Shown here piece after piece: positions 8,051 through 18,064 of a DNA stretch of 64,000 bases. The stretch is from Mesobacillus maritimus. GTDB lineage: Bacteria > Bacillota > Bacilli > Bacillales > Cytobacillaceae. Both the position numbers and the translations under genes were made by a program. The first letter of the stretch is position 1; the number at the start of each line of letters is the position of its first letter. Where the stretch lies: contig NZ_JAMBNR010000010.1 in the NCBI RefSeq assembly GCF_023715205.1, forward strand, positions 62,001 to 126,000, in the 5' to 3' direction. The notes below the pieces were generated by a model. That model saw nothing but the letters and a program-made list of their open reading frames with translations, made no database searches and had not been told where the DNA came from.

Positions 8051-8878
8051 ATGGAGCCATTTAAAATAAAAGATCAAAGATATTTTACAATCAATTCTTG
8101 GGCGGAAGAGTTTCCGAATTTAGTTGCTGGTTTTACCACTAAAATGGATGGTGTAAGCGAGGGGGAGTTTTCTGGATTGAATTTTGGTTTCCATGTAGGA
8201 GACCAACTTACGTCTGTTTGCGAAAATCGGGAACTTTTAGCGACAACGCTGGGATTTCCGACGAGTTGTTGGGTAGGTGCAGAGCAAACTCACGAGGTTC
8301 ATCTTGAAAAAGTAACGAAAGCGGATAAAGGAAAAGGGGCTTCTTCGTATGAAAGTTCATTTTCAAGAACAGATGGTTTTTTTACAGATGAGGCAGGAAT
8401 CCTACTGACCCTTTGTTTTGCAGATTGTGTGCCGATTTTCTTCCTTGATCAAGAATCTAGAAGAATTGGCATAGCTCATGCTGGTTGGAAGGGGAGTGTT
8501 CAGGCCATTGCGGCGGAAGTGGTTACTGCTTTTAAAGAAAATGGGAGTAATCCTTCAAGAATTTTAGCGATAATTGGTCCCTCCATATGCAAAAAATGTT
8601 ATATTGTAGATAATAGAGTCAAGAACCTAGTTGAAAAAGCACTAGAAGGTGTCGAAAAAAAGCCATATAATCAAATTAACGATAATGAGTATTCATTGGA
8701 CTTAAAGGAGCTTAATAAACAAATTCTGATAAGGGCAGGCGTCCCTGAAGAAAATATTCTTCAGACCAACTATTGTACAAGTTGTCATCAAGAGTATTTT
8801 TATTCCCATCGAAGAGATTGCGGAAGTACAGGGCGAATGCTAGCTTTTATTGGTTGGAAGGAGGAGCTTCGTTCTTAA
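8051..8878 (+). CDS. pgeF: Laccase-domain protein YlmD/PgeF (purine nucleoside phosphorylase-like)
   Basis: This 275-residue protein belongs to the YfiH/DUF152 family. Family members were first called polyphenol oxidases; characterised ones act on purine nucleosides, and PgeF edits peptidoglycan precursors in E. coli. Seen here are the NFGFHVGD motif near residue 47, TLCFADCVPIFFLD, the metal-ligand motif AHAGWKGS (about 142-149) and C-terminal TNYCTSCHQEYFYSHRRD, with the expected His and Cys ligands. The start is ATG 8051 with a weak AGGGGAA upstream. ylmE starts immediately after the stop. Confidence 0.9.
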   Translation: MEPFKIKDQRYFTINSWAEEFPNLVAGFTTKMDGVSEGEFSGLNFGFHVGDQLTSVCENRELLATTLGFPTSCWVGAEQTHEVHLEKVTKADKGKGASSYESSFSRTDGFFTDEAGILLTLCFADCVPIFFLDQESRRIGIAHAGWKGSVQAIAAEVVTAFKENGSNPSRILAIIGPSICKKCYIVDNRVKNLVEKALEGVEKKPYNQINDNEYSLDLKELNKQILIRAGVPEENILQTNYCTSCHQEYFYSHRRDCGSTGRMLAFIGWKEELRS

Positions 8879-9562
8879 ATGAGAGTCGAGGACAATTTAC
8901 GTAGTATACAAGCAAACATTGAACATGCCTGTAAGGTTTCAGGAAGACAACCAAGCGAAGTGAAAATTATTGCAGTGACCAAGTATGTGAGTGTTGAAAG
9001 AGCGAAAGAGGCTGTCGAAGCAGGAATTGTCCATCTTGGAGAAAACCGCGATGAGGGTTTACTTAATAAGTGGGAACATCTTAAGGACAAGCCTATATGG
9101 CACTACATAGGAACATTGCAAACTCGTAAAGTCAAAAACGTGATGGATAAAATTGATTATTTGCATTCGCTTGATCGTTTGTCACTAGCTAAAGAAGTGA
9201 ATAAACGAGCAACGAAAAAAGTAAAGTGTTTTGTCCAGGTAAATGTCTCAGGAGAAGAATCAAAACATGGATTAAATCCAGGCGATGTTCTTGAGTTTGT
9301 AAAAGATTTAGCTCAGTTCGAAAACATTCAGGTTGAAGGGTTAATGACAATGGCCCCGTACACCGAGGATGAATTGTTGTTACGCCGTTGTTTTCAAAAC
9401 CTAAAATCATTGCAGCATGAGGTCCAACAACTACATCTTGATTATGCACCTTGTAACGAGCTTTCAATGGGGATGTCAAATGATTATCAAATTGCAGTTG
9501 AAGAAGGGGCTACCATGGTGAGAATTGGCACTGCACTGGTAGGTGAGAAATCGGAGGTATAA
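8879..9562 (+). CDS. ylmE: PLP-binding homeostasis protein, YggS family
   Basis: This 227-residue, single-domain fold-type III PLP protein is thought to buffer pyridoxal phosphate and affects amino-acid balance; no catalytic activity is established. The PLP lysine lies in IIAVTKYVSVERAKEA (about residues 29-44). The family signature near GLMTMAPY and the C-terminal MGMSNDYQIAVEEGATMVRIGTALVG are intact. It begins one base after the pgeF stop (TAA then ATG) and is followed 3 bp later by sepF, in the conserved ylmD-ylmE-sepF-ylmG-ylmH order. Confidence 0.94.
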   Translation: MRVEDNLRSIQANIEHACKVSGRQPSEVKIIAVTKYVSVERAKEAVEAGIVHLGENRDEGLLNKWEHLKDKPIWHYIGTLQTRKVKNVMDKIDYLHSLDRLSLAKEVNKRATKKVKCFVQVNVSGEESKHGLNPGDVLEFVKDLAQFENIQVEGLMTMAPYTEDELLLRRCFQNLKSLQHEVQQLHLDYAPCNELSMGMSNDYQIAVEEGATMVRIGTALVGEKSEV

Positions 9563-9565
9563 AAA

Positions 9566-10021
9566 ATGAGTTTAAAATCAAAAATAAAAAATTATTTCTT
9601 TCTTGAAGATGATTATGACTATAAGGAAGAGGAAATGATTGAAGAGGAAACTGTACAACCAACGAAACAAGCTAGACCACAGTCTACACCACAACCAGCA
9701 CCAAAACAAAATGTTGTAAGTTTACAAAGTGTACAGAAAGCCTCTAAAGTGATTTTAATGGAGCCAAGAGTATATGCTGAAGCTCAAGAGATTGCCGATC
9801 ATTTAAAGAATCGGCGAGCAGTTGTCGTTAATCTCCAAAGGATTGAACAGGACCAAGCTAGAAGAATTGTTGATTTTTTAAGTGGGACTGTCTATGCAAT
9901 TGGTGGCGATATCCAGAAGATTGGTGCTAATATTATCTTATGCACTCCAGATAACGTGGAAGTGTCAGGAAACATATCAGAGCTTATGCAAGAACGAGAT
10001 TTTCAAGAATCGAGGTGGTAG
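9566..10021 (+). CDS. sepF: Cell division protein SepF
   Basis: SepF bundles FtsZ and anchors the Z ring to the membrane, overlapping FtsA in function. The 151-residue product has an N-terminal amphipathic membrane helix ([13 protein letters not shown]), an acidic and Gln/Pro-rich linker (about 15-55), and the globular SepF domain. That domain holds the [19 protein letters not shown] and [20 protein letters not shown] segments. ATG 9566 follows GGAGG. ylmG begins 7 bp after the stop. Confidence 0.97.
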   Translation: MSLKSKIKNYFFLEDDYDYKEEEMIEEETVQPTKQARPQSTPQPAPKQNVVSLQSVQKASKVILMEPRVYAEAQEIADHLKNRRAVVVNLQRIEQDQARRIVDFLSGTVYAIGGDIQKIGANIILCTPDNVEVSGNISELMQERDFQESRW

Positions 10022-10028
10022 GGGTTAA

Positions 10029-10289
10029 ATGGAGTTTTTACTTGGAATTATTCTGCAGCTAATTAACCTATTTCAATGGGCACTAATTATTTATATCTTT
10101 ATGTCTTGGTTCCCGAATGCAAGGGAATCTTCAATTGGACAATTTCTCGCACGAATTTGTGAACCATATCTTGAGCCATTCAGAAGGTTTATTCCACCGC
10201 TTGGTATGATTGATATTTCGCCAATCGTTGCTTTCCTAGTTTTACGATTTGCTTCAGCGGGGTTAGTTCAACTGTTTAATTGGTTCTAA
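10029..10289 (+). CDS. ylmG: YggT family membrane protein
   Basis: This 86-residue membrane protein has two hydrophobic segments (about 4-24 and 64-84). Between them lies the family motif [35 protein letters not shown]. The family is conserved next to sepF in Firmicutes and in cyanobacteria and plastids; a role in membrane or division-site organisation is suspected. The start overlaps no gene but follows GGTAGGGG. A terminator after the stop may partly separate it from ylmH. Confidence 0.93.
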   Translation: MEFLLGIILQLINLFQWALIIYIFMSWFPNARESSIGQFLARICEPYLEPFRRFIPPLGMIDISPIVAFLVLRFASAGLVQLFNWF

Positions 10290-10293
10290 AATG

Positions 10294-10320
10294 AAAAGGG
10301 TCTATTGTAGACCCTTTTTT
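10294..10320 (+). terminator. Hairpin terminator between ylmG and ylmH
   Basis: AAAGGGTCTA and TAGACCCTTT form a perfect stem around TTG, ending in a six-T tract. ylmH has its own SD 70 bp further on. Confidence 0.88.
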
Positions 10321-10405
10321 GCATAGAAAAAATGTTGGGTGTATTTTTAGAAGTGCTATCTTAATCAATTATTTACGCTTTTCAATTCATAAGGAGTTAA
10401 AATCA

Positions 10406-11176
10406 ATGAACATCTACCAGCATTTTCGTCCCGAGGAGCGGGAGTTTATTGATCAAGTTTTGAGTTGGCGAGATTATGTAGAGCAAACATATGCTCCAAA
10501 GCTTACCGACTTCCTTGATCCACGTGAACAACAAATTGTTCAAACCATCATTGGCAACAAAGATGTTAAATGTTCTTTCTTTGGCGGATTTGAAGGAGCC
10601 GAGCGGCAAAGGGCTTTGTTGTATCCAGACTATTTTGAGGTGAGTGAGGAAGAGTTTCAACTATGTTTGTTTGATTTGAATTATGCTAAAAAGTTTGTTT
10701 CAATAGAACATCGTCAAGTACTGGGAAGTCTGATGTCACTGGGCTTAAAACGCGGAAAATTTGGTGATATTGTGATTAACAGTCATCAAGTACAGTTTTA
10801 TGCCGCGAGTGAAATTTCTGATTATGTCCGCCTCCAGCTAGATAGTGTTGGAAAAGCTGGCATTAGCTTAAAGGAGATACCGTTAAATCAAGCAATACAG
10901 CCCGAGGTTAATTGGCGTGAATTGACAACCACAGCATCTTCATTGCGGTTAGACACATTGATGTCAGCTTTGTACAATATTTCGAGACAGAAGTCGCAGA
11001 CGTATATTCAACATGGGGTTGTTAAAGTCAATTGGACAACAATTGAAAATCCAGCGTTTGAGTGTGGCGAAGGAGACATTTTATCTGTACGCGGATTGGG
11101 TCGTGCAAAGATTGTAACAATTGAAGGGAAAACGAAAAAAGATAAATATCGGGTTATTGCCGGCAGACAAAAATAA
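10406..11176 (+). CDS. ylmH: S4-domain RNA-binding protein YlmH
   Basis: The 256-residue product starts at ATG 10406 after AAGGAG (10391-10396); this gives MNIYQHFRPEER as in the family. An earlier in-frame ATG at 10319 lies in the terminator region and was rejected. The N-terminal ~170 residues are the YlmH-specific domain (FFGGFEGAERQRALLYPDYF, LGSLMSLGLKRGKFGDI). The C-terminal ~75 residues are an S4 RNA-binding domain (SSLRLDTLMSALYNISRQKS). The protein was first linked to division by location; recent B. subtilis work ties it to ribosome-associated quality control, so it may relate to the nearby rqcH. Confidence 0.94.
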   Translation: MNIYQHFRPEEREFIDQVLSWRDYVEQTYAPKLTDFLDPREQQIVQTIIGNKDVKCSFFGGFEGAERQRALLYPDYFEVSEEEFQLCLFDLNYAKKFVSIEHRQVLGSLMSLGLKRGKFGDIVINSHQVQFYAASEISDYVRLQLDSVGKAGISLKEIPLNQAIQPEVNWRELTTTASSLRLDTLMSALYNISRQKSQTYIQHGVVKVNWTTIENPAFECGEGDILSVRGLGRAKIVTIEGKTKKDKYRVIAGRQK

Positions 11177-11264
11177 GGCTATAGTAGAATTTAGAAGGAT
11201 TTTTTGTTTTCTTGTCGAAATATCCTCTATACATAATCAGTTTATACAAATAGGAGGTGGCGTC

Positions 11265-11786
11265 ATGCCTTTAACGCCGTTAGATATACACAATAAAGAG
11301 TTTAGCAAAGGTTTCAGGGGTTATGATGAGGACGAAGTAAATGAATTCCTTGACCAAGTAATTAAAGATTACGAAATGATTATCCGTGAGAAAAAAGAGC
11401 TTGAAGAGAAGCTTAATGATATGAATTCCCGCCTTGGCCATTTTACAACCATTGAGGAAACTTTAAATAAATCAATCGTGATTGCTCAAGAGGCCGGAGA
11501 TGAAGTAAAGCGTAATGCACAAAAAGAGGCGAAATTAATTATTAAGGAAGCGGAGAAAAACGCTGACCGTATTATAAATGAATCTTTATCGAAAGCTCGT
11601 AAAATTGCTTTGGAAATTGAGGAATTAAAGAAACAATCAAAAGTGTTCAGAAATCGCTTTAAGATGTTAATTGAAGCACAGCTTGATATGCTTAATAACG
11701 ATGATTGGGATCATTTACTTGAGTACGAAGTAGATTCCACCGAGCTAAAGTCAGCGTTGAAAGAAGAAGAAGATTCACTAGCTTGA
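11265..11786 (+). CDS. divIVA: Cell-pole and septum protein DivIVA
   Basis: DivIVA binds negatively curved membrane at septa and poles, localises MinCD via MinJ, and helps pull the chromosome origin to the pole in sporulation. The 173-residue product opens MPLTPLDIHNKEFSKGFRGY, including the membrane-insertion Phe-Arg in the crossed loop. Long coiled coils follow (about 30-60 and 70-150). ATG 11265 is preceded by TAGGAGGTGG. The stop codon region overlaps the -35 of the ileS promoter, so the two units abut. Confidence 0.97.
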   Translation: MPLTPLDIHNKEFSKGFRGYDEDEVNEFLDQVIKDYEMIIREKKELEEKLNDMNSRLGHFTTIEETLNKSIVIAQEAGDEVKRNAQKEAKLIIKEAEKNADRIINESLSKARKIALEIEELKKQSKVFRNRFKMLIEAQLDMLNNDDWDHLLEYEVDSTELKSALKEEEDSLA

Positions 11787-11812
11787 CGTTAGAAGCTAAT
11801 TTGTCATATAAT
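11783..11812 (+). promoter_or_regulatory. Sigma-A promoter of ileS
   Basis: TTGACG (11783-11788) and TATAAT (11807-11812) are separated by 18 bp. The -35 overlaps the divIVA stop. The expected start point near 11819 is just where the T-box leader begins. Confidence 0.85.
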
Positions 11813-11818
11813 TTATCA

Positions 11819-12089
11819 AAGTATAATACATGACTGAAACAATGACAGGGACAGTACGATTTTTCAATTGCTCAATTTTTTAGCGAATCGGGGATGGTGG
11901 AAGCCCGGTTTGAGAGAAAAATCAGAAAATCACCCGATAGTTCCGAGCTGAACGTTCTTAGGAATCATTAAGTGTAGGCGCTTCATTCACGTTAAGAATG
12001 CTAAGTGGACACTGCTGTTGTAGCGTGTCTAGTAGGGTGGTACCGCGGGAAACCTTCTCGTCCCTTTTTGGGATGAGAAGGTTTTTTTG
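11819..12089 (+). promoter_or_regulatory. T-box riboswitch controlling ileS
   Basis: The 15-nt T-box core AGGGTGGTACCGCGG is at 12034-12048. Upstream is a stem I region with GGTGGAAGCCCGG in its distal part and isoleucine ATC triplets at 11921 and 11929 in the specifier segment. Downstream is the terminator: AACCTTCTCGTCCC pairs with GGGATGAGAAGGTT around TTTTT, then a T run (12051-12089). By established mechanism, uncharged tRNA-Ile binds the specifier and T-box and prevents termination, so ileS rises when isoleucine is short. Which ATC is read cannot be settled by eye. Confidence 0.95.
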
Positions 12090-12125
12090 TCGTTCATGAT
12101 TGAAAGAATGTAGGAGGAAGAAAAA

Positions 12126-14894
12126 ATGGATTTTAAAGACACACTGTTGATGCCAAAAACAGATTTCCCGATGCGTGGAAACCTGCCAAAGCGTGAGCCA
12201 GATATGCAGAAACAATGGGAAGAAATGAATATTTACGAAAAGGTACAAAAGCGTACTGAGGGAAGACCGCATTTTATTTTACATGATGGCCCTCCATACG
12301 CAAATGGTGATATTCATATTGGTCATGCTTTAAATAAAATTCTTAAAGATATGATTGTTCGCTATAAGTCCATGAGTGGTTACTCTTCTCCATACGTACC
12401 TGGATGGGATACGCACGGACTTCCAATTGAACAGGCGCTAACAAATAAAGGCGTAAAACGAAAAGAAATGACGATTGCTGAGTTCCGCAAGCTTTGTGAA
12501 CAATACGCATACGAGCAAATCGATAGCCAACGTACCCAGTTTAAGCGTTTAGGTGTTCGTGGTGAGTGGGAAAATCCTTATATCACTTTAAAGCCTGCAT
12601 ACGAAGCTCAGCAGATTAAAGTGTTTGGAGAAATGGCGAAAAAAGGTTATATCTATAAAGGATTAAAGCCGGTATATTGGTCTCCATCCAGTGAATCTGC
12701 ATTGGCTGAAGCGGAAATTGAATATAAGGATAAAAAGTCTCCATCCATTTATGTCGGATTTAAGGTGAAAAACGGTAACGGTGTGTTAGCAGAGGATGTT
12801 GAAATCGTCATCTGGACAACAACACCTTGGACCATTCCTGCCAACCTCGGAATCTCCGTGCATCCTGACCTCACATATGTTGTCGTGGCTGTCGAAGATA
12901 AAAAGTACTTAGTGGCCGAGGCATTATTAGAAACCGTGAGCCAAGAGATTGGTTGGGAAAACCCTGAAGTTGTTCAAAAAGTACAAGGAAAAGACATTGA
13001 ACGAGTTGTTGCCGAACATCCGTTATATGGAAGAGATTCACTTGTAATGTTAGGGGAACATGTTACCACTGATGCTGGTACTGGTTGTGTTCATACAGCG
13101 CCAGGTCACGGGGAAGATGACTTCTTAGTTGGGCAAAAATATGGCCTTGATGTGTTGAGTCCTGTTGACGATAAAGGCTGCATGACGGCTGAAGCTGAAG
13201 GATTTGAAGGGCTATTCTATGATCAAGCAAATAAACCAATTACCGAGAAGTTACAGGAAGCAGGGAAATTACTGAAGCTTACGTTCATGACTCACTCCTA
13301 CCCGCATGACTGGAGAACGAAGAAACCAGTTATTTTCAGAGCAACAGCGCAGTGGTTCGCTTCCATTAAAGACTTCCGTGGCGATTTGCTACAAGCAATC
13401 AATGAAACAAAATTTGTCCCTGCTTGGGGTGAAACAAGACTTTACAACATGGTTCGTGACCGTGGAGACTGGTGTATTTCCAGACAACGTGCATGGGGAG
13501 TTCCAATTCCAGTCTTTTATGCGGAAAATGGGGAGCCAATCATTACGGATGAGACGATTGACCATATTTCAAATCTATTTAGAGAACATGGTTCAAATAT
13601 TTGGTTTGAAAAAGAAGCGAAGGAACTATTACCTGAAGGATTTACGCATCCAGGTAGTCCAAACGGAGAATTTACGAAAGAAACAGACATCATGGATGTA
13701 TGGTTTGATTCTGGATCCTCCCATCAGGCAGTATTGTTGGAGCGTGATGATTTAGAAAGACCTGCAGACTTATATCTTGAAGGTTCTGACCAGTATCGTG
13801 GCTGGTTTAACTCTTCACTATCAACAGGTGTAGCAGTAACGGGTAAAGCACCATATAAAGGCATCTTGAGCCATGGCTTTGTTTTAGATGGAGACGGACG
13901 TAAAATGAGTAAATCTCTTGGTAACGTTGTGGTTCCGGCAAAGGTTATGAATCAACTAGGAGCAGATATTTTACGTTTATGGGTTGCTTCTGTTGATTAT
14001 CAAGCAGATGTACGTGTATCTGACCCGATTTTAAAACAAGTAGCTGAAGTTTATCGAAAAATCCGTAACACATTCAGATTCCTTTTAGGAAACCTTGCTG
14101 ATTTTAACCCTGAAACAGATGCAGTTGCGTTTGAAGATTTACGCGAAGTCGATCAATTTATGCTTGTAAAATTAAATAAGCTTATCGAGAATACTCATCA
14201 AGCTTATGAAAATTATGAGTTTGCAGGTGTTTATCATGCGGTTAACAACTTCTGTACGCTTGACCTAAGTTCATTCTATTTGGATTTTGCCAAGGATATT
14301 CTTTATATCGAAGCTGCAAATCACCCAGATCGCCGTGCAATTCAGACGGTTCTACATGAAAGTTTGTTAAGCTTAGTCAAGCTTGTGGCACCGATTCTTC
14401 CACATACAGCGGATGAAGTATGGTCCTTTATTCCTGCAGTAACAGAAGAAAGTGTCCAGCTCACTGATTTACCAGTGGCGAAGGATATTCCAAACGCTAA
14501 ATCATTAGAAACGAAATGGAATGCTTTCCTAAAGCTCCGTGATGAAGTGTTAAAAGCACTTGAGGAAGCACGAAACGCTAAAGTAATCGGAAAATCACTT
14601 ACAGCAAAAGCAGCTCTTTATGTGAATGCTGAAACTAAAGAGTTGCTTGATTCCATTAAAGAAAATATTGCTCAGTTATTCATTGTTTCTGACTTTGAAG
14701 TTGCAGGAATGTATGACGATGCTCCTGAAAATGCGATGAAGCTTGAACAGGCAGCGATTGTTGTTACAAAAGCTGAAGGAGAAACTTGTGAGCGTTGTTG
14801 GGTTGTCACTCCTGAAGTAGGAAAAGTAGAAGAGTTCCCAACTGTTTGTCCAAGATGTGCTAGTGTTGTAAAAGAACATCAGGAAAATAATTAA
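12126..14894 (+). CDS. ileS: Isoleucyl-tRNA synthetase
   Basis: This class I aminoacyl-tRNA synthetase charges tRNA-Ile with isoleucine. The 922-residue length is normal for the eubacterial type I enzyme. HIGH appears within [16 protein letters not shown] (HIGH at 64-67) and KMSKS within [10 protein letters not shown] (about 593-597). The CP1 editing domain carries [11 protein letters not shown] and the [15 protein letters not shown] motif. A C-terminal zinc-binding domain has CERCW and CPRC near residues 888-911. ATG 12126 follows GGAGGAAG. Expression is under the T-box just upstream; a terminator follows the gene. Confidence 0.99.
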   Translation: MDFKDTLLMPKTDFPMRGNLPKREPDMQKQWEEMNIYEKVQKRTEGRPHFILHDGPPYANGDIHIGHALNKILKDMIVRYKSMSGYSSPYVPGWDTHGLPIEQALTNKGVKRKEMTIAEFRKLCEQYAYEQIDSQRTQFKRLGVRGEWENPYITLKPAYEAQQIKVFGEMAKKGYIYKGLKPVYWSPSSESALAEAEIEYKDKKSPSIYVGFKVKNGNGVLAEDVEIVIWTTTPWTIPANLGISVHPDLTYVVVAVEDKKYLVAEALLETVSQEIGWENPEVVQKVQGKDIERVVAEHPLYGRDSLVMLGEHVTTDAGTGCVHTAPGHGEDDFLVGQKYGLDVLSPVDDKGCMTAEAEGFEGLFYDQANKPITEKLQEAGKLLKLTFMTHSYPHDWRTKKPVIFRATAQWFASIKDFRGDLLQAINETKFVPAWGETRLYNMVRDRGDWCISRQRAWGVPIPVFYAENGEPIITDETIDHISNLFREHGSNIWFEKEAKELLPEGFTHPGSPNGEFTKETDIMDVWFDSGSSHQAVLLERDDLERPADLYLEGSDQYRGWFNSSLSTGVAVTGKAPYKGILSHGFVLDGDGRKMSKSLGNVVVPAKVMNQLGADILRLWVASVDYQADVRVSDPILKQVAEVYRKIRNTFRFLLGNLADFNPETDAVAFEDLREVDQFMLVKLNKLIENTHQAYENYEFAGVYHAVNNFCTLDLSSFYLDFAKDILYIEAANHPDRRAIQTVLHESLLSLVKLVAPILPHTADEVWSFIPAVTEESVQLTDLPVAKDIPNAKSLETKWNAFLKLRDEVLKALEEARNAKVIGKSLTAKAALYVNAETKELLDSIKENIAQLFIVSDFEVAGMYDDAPENAMKLEQAAIVVTKAEGETCERCWVVTPEVGKVEEFPTVCPRCASVVKEHQENN

Positions 14895-14898
14895 TAAG

Positions 14899-14930
14899 AA
14901 AAGTGTCCTCATTTTGGGGACACTTTTTTA
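14899..14930 (+). terminator. Intrinsic terminator of ileS
   Basis: AAAGTGTCCTC and GGGGACACTTTTT form a stem around ATTTT and end in a T run. Confidence 0.88.
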
Positions 14931-15030
14931 TTGAGGTTATTTTATAAGAACATGCTCTTTCAAGTGTCTAACATGGATGACTCCTTTTAAAAGGCAAAGG
15001 GCTTTTGAAGATGTGCTCCGTGTATAATTT

Positions 15031-15229
15031 GTTCATGAGAACGAAAAGAGCCGTGAGAGTTTGAAAAAAGTGTTCCATGAAGGGTTCATGAGAACCTGTA
15101 AAGCCGTGAGTATTGAAAAAGTGCACCATGAAGTGTCCATGCGACCAGAAAGAGCCGTGAGTATTTGAAAAGCGTTCCTTGATTATTTCATTTGAACAAA
15201 AGGGCAGTGAATTTTATAAAAACAACCTC
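15031..15229. repeat. Four degenerate tandem units of 51-53 bp downstream of ileS
   Basis: Units start at 15031, 15084, 15135 and 15186 (periods 53, 51, 51). Each contains a GTTCATGAGAAC-like block, a GAGCCGTGAG-like block, a TTTGAAAA block and a GTTCCATGAAG-like block, decaying toward the fourth unit. GTTC-C-ATGAA/TTCAT-GA-GAAC can form a bulged hairpin across the first unit junction (about 15073-15095). A possible diverged fifth unit precedes 15031. The stretch encodes nothing credible. A 17-nt piece of the unit recurs near 29520. Confidence 0.72.
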
Positions 15230-15492
15230 CGATTAACGCACAGCTATGCTTATCTTTTAGCTCCGTATTTTTATATTGAAAAAATAACCAATCACATTTA
15301 TTGTGGTAGTGCTTATGATAATAAAAAAGCTCATTTTTGTTTTAACTAAGCCTTTTATTTAGACTATACAGCTTAAAAATTTTTAAATTTTTCCTTCTCC
15401 GACAATTCTTGTTCTGCTTGTCAAAAGTTTATCCGAGTCAACGGAATAGAACGGGTAATAATAGCTGTAAACAGGAACGGAGGCAGTGATAT
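15230..15492. other. AT-rich spacer upstream of ylyA
   Basis: This is an AT-rich non-coding stretch with no gene. I did not find a convincing sigma-G promoter by eye, although ylyA is a sigma-G gene in B. subtilis. Confidence 0.4.
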
Positions 15493-15777
15493 ATGAAGCG
15501 ATATCATTTTATCTATGAAGAGCTCCGTCGCACCAGGGAGGAGCTGCTTGAGCGCTTACAACAAGCAGATAAGCATAGTTCAATCCTCCTTTATATCAAA
15601 GCGGAGCTTGATGATGTAGAACGAGCAATAGCTAAGATGGAAGCTGGAGATTTCGGTCGTTGTGAAATGTCAGGAGAACTATTACCTGATGGGTTATTAG
15701 GGATGGTTCCAACTGCTAGATCAGAAGAAGACCTGAAAATGATGGAGGCATTCCTCCGCAAGCCGCTCTATTCATAG
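15493..15777 (+). CDS. ylyA: YteA/DksA-like sporulation protein YlyA (degenerate zinc finger)
   Basis: The 94-residue product has an N-terminal coiled-coil hairpin (about 1-55, IYEELRRTREELLERL, with AIAKMEAGDFGRCEMSGELL after it) like the DksA/TraR family. The zinc finger is reduced: only one Cys (GRCEMSGE) remains of the usual four. It lies between ileS and lspA, the position of ylyA in B. subtilis, whose product was reported to bind RNA polymerase and tune sigma-G-dependent germination genes. It is shorter than the ~120-residue B. subtilis protein. ATG 15493 follows GGAACGGAGGCAG. Confidence 0.8.
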   Translation: MKRYHFIYEELRRTREELLERLQQADKHSSILLYIKAELDDVERAIAKMEAGDFGRCEMSGELLPDGLLGMVPTARSEEDLKMMEAFLRKPLYS

Positions 15778-15861
15778 GAGATAAAGCAAAGTATTACTGT
15801 CGTTTTTGATTGCGTTATGCTAAAATGCAAAAGTAATCCATTTGATTTGGAGGTTACTTTT

Positions 15862-16350
15862 GTGTTTTATTACATAATTGCTGTATTGATCATTCTTTTA
15901 GACCAGTTCACAAAATGGCTAGTAGTGAAGTATATGGAATTGGGAGAAAGCATTCAACTTATTGAGAATTTCCTGTATTTAACCTCGCATCGAAATCGTG
16001 GTGCTGCTTGGGGAATTTTACAGGGGAAAATGTGGTTTTTTTACATTATTACAGTAATCGTAATCGTTGCACTGGTCCTTTATCTTGAAAAAGAGGCAAA
16101 AAACAATAAATTAATGGGGTTATCTATCGCTCTGATGTTAGGTGGAGCAATTGGGAATTTTATCGATCGCGTTTTCCGAAAAGAAGTTGTGGATTTTGTT
16201 AACACATATATTTTCGGATACGATTTTCCTATCTTCAATGTCGCCGACTCTGCTCTTGTCATCGGCGTCGGATTGATAATGCTTCAGATGATCAGAGAAG
16301 AGAGAGAGGCGAAACGTAACAAACATGGAAACAGTTCAAATAATAATTGA
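15862..16350 (+). CDS. lspA: Lipoprotein signal peptidase (signal peptidase II)
   Basis: This membrane aspartic protease removes signal peptides from prolipoproteins. GTG 15862 is chosen as start because TTGGAGGT (15848-15855) lies just upstream and the product then begins [19 protein letters not shown], as in homologues; an ATG at 15817 has no SD. The 162-residue protein has four membrane segments. The motifs [32 protein letters not shown] and [12 protein letters not shown] contain the two catalytic aspartates. The last 26 bp overlap ylyB. Confidence 0.96.
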   Translation: MFYYIIAVLIILLDQFTKWLVVKYMELGESIQLIENFLYLTSHRNRGAAWGILQGKMWFFYIITVIVIVALVLYLEKEAKNNKLMGLSIALMLGGAIGNFIDRVFRKEVVDFVNTYIFGYDFPIFNVADSALVIGVGLIMLQMIREEREAKRNKHGNSSNNN

Positions 16351-17236
16351 GGAAAGTTTGGCCGGAGATCGAATTGATAAGGCCCTCACAACAACAAATA
16401 AAGATTGGTCACGTAGTCAAATTCAGCAATGGATTAAAGACGGCCAAATTGTTGTGAATGGAAAAAACGTTAAGGCCAATTATAAATGTAGCTTAAATGA
16501 TGTGATTGAAGTAAGGATCCCAGATCCAGAAGTACTTGACGTCATTCCCGAGGAAATGGATTTGGATATTTACTATGAAGATGCGGATGTGTTAGTGGTA
16601 AATAAGCCAAAGGGGATGGTCGTTCACCCTGCTCCTGGTCATTTAACAGGAACACTTGTCAATGGGCTTATGGCGCATTGTACGGACTTATCTGGGATTA
16701 ACGGTGTGTTAAGACCAGGGATTGTCCACCGAATTGATAAAGATACTTCGGGTCTATTAATGGTGGCTAAAAATGATGTTGCGCATGAAAGTTTGGTTAA
16801 CCAATTAGTGGCCAAAACGGTAACAAGAAAGTATAGAGCGATTGTTCATGGTGTAATTCCGCATGATTACGGAACGATTGACGCGCCACTTGGTCGAGAC
16901 CAGAAAGATCGTCAAAGTATGGCGGTCGTTGATAATGGGAAAAATGCAATAACACATTTCAATGTGTTGGAGCGTTTCAAAGATTTTTCATTTGTAGAGT
17001 GTAAGCTTGAGACAGGTAGAACACACCAAATTCGTGTCCATATGAAATATATTGGTTATCCATTGGCTGGTGATCCGAAATATGGTCCAAGAAAAACACT
17101 TGATCTTGGAGGACAGGCTCTACATGCTGGTGTATTAGGATTTGAGCATCCTCGTACAGGCCAATATATAGAATTTGAAGCGCCTCTACCAGAGTACTTT
17201 GAAAATCTTCTAGATGACTTAAGAAATAATCATTGA
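16325..17236 (+). CDS. ylyB: RluD-type 23S rRNA pseudouridine synthase
   Basis: This 303-residue RluA/RluD-family enzyme isomerises uridines in 23S rRNA. It has an N-terminal S4 domain (about 14-75, [20 protein letters not shown]) and a catalytic domain with the aspartate in [19 protein letters not shown]. It also has the family motif [20 protein letters not shown]. It starts inside lspA in another frame, a conserved arrangement in Bacilli. The pyr operon promoter overlaps its stop codon (TTGACA at 17233). The exact uridine targets are inferred from E. coli RluD. Confidence 0.94.
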   Translation: METVQIIIEESLAGDRIDKALTTTNKDWSRSQIQQWIKDGQIVVNGKNVKANYKCSLNDVIEVRIPDPEVLDVIPEEMDLDIYYEDADVLVVNKPKGMVVHPAPGHLTGTLVNGLMAHCTDLSGINGVLRPGIVHRIDKDTSGLLMVAKNDVAHESLVNQLVAKTVTRKYRAIVHGVIPHDYGTIDAPLGRDQKDRQSMAVVDNGKNAITHFNVLERFKDFSFVECKLETGRTHQIRVHMKYIGYPLAGDPKYGPRKTLDLGGQALHAGVLGFEHPRTGQYIEFEAPLPEYFENLLDDLRNNH

Positions 17237-17261
17237 CAAACATGCAACAATAGACTAAGAT
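17233..17261 (+). promoter_or_regulatory. Sigma-A promoter of the pyr operon
   Basis: A perfect TTGACA (17233-17238) and TAAGAT (17256-17261) are separated by 17 bp. It overlaps the end of ylyB and precedes the first PyrR attenuator. Confidence 0.9.
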
Positions 17262-17283
17262 TACGTTAGTTGAATAAGACCTT

Positions 17284-17949
<666 letters not shown>

Positions 17950-18064
17950 ATAGTACCCTTTTAATTACAGTCCCGTGAGGCTGAAAAAGGGGGAACTCGT
18001 GGAGTTTATTGCTCCTCGTCCGAACCCTTTTTGTGCCCTCAAAACAAAAAGGGTTTTTATTTTA
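17950..18064 (+). promoter_or_regulatory. PyrR attenuator 2 (pyrR-pyrP intergenic)
   Basis: A perfect PyrR loop AGTCCCGTGAGGCT lies at 17969-17982, flanked by ACCCTTTT and AAAAAGGGGG arms. The terminator AACCCTTTTTGT/ACAAAAAGGGTT with a T-rich tail spans 18023-18064. A MITE-like element begins at the next base. Confidence 0.93.

Noticed and set aside
12034-12048. Possible other riboswitch upstream of ileS
   Set aside because: The exact T-box core and isoleucine triplets make a T-box assignment sufficient.
13306-13755. 149-codon plus-strand frame inside ileS
   Set aside because: It is an out-of-frame shadow within a fully conserved synthetase domain.
15031-15229. Possible CRISPR array
   Set aside because: The whole 51-53 bp unit is repeated with drift; there are no identical repeats with unique spacers and no cas genes.
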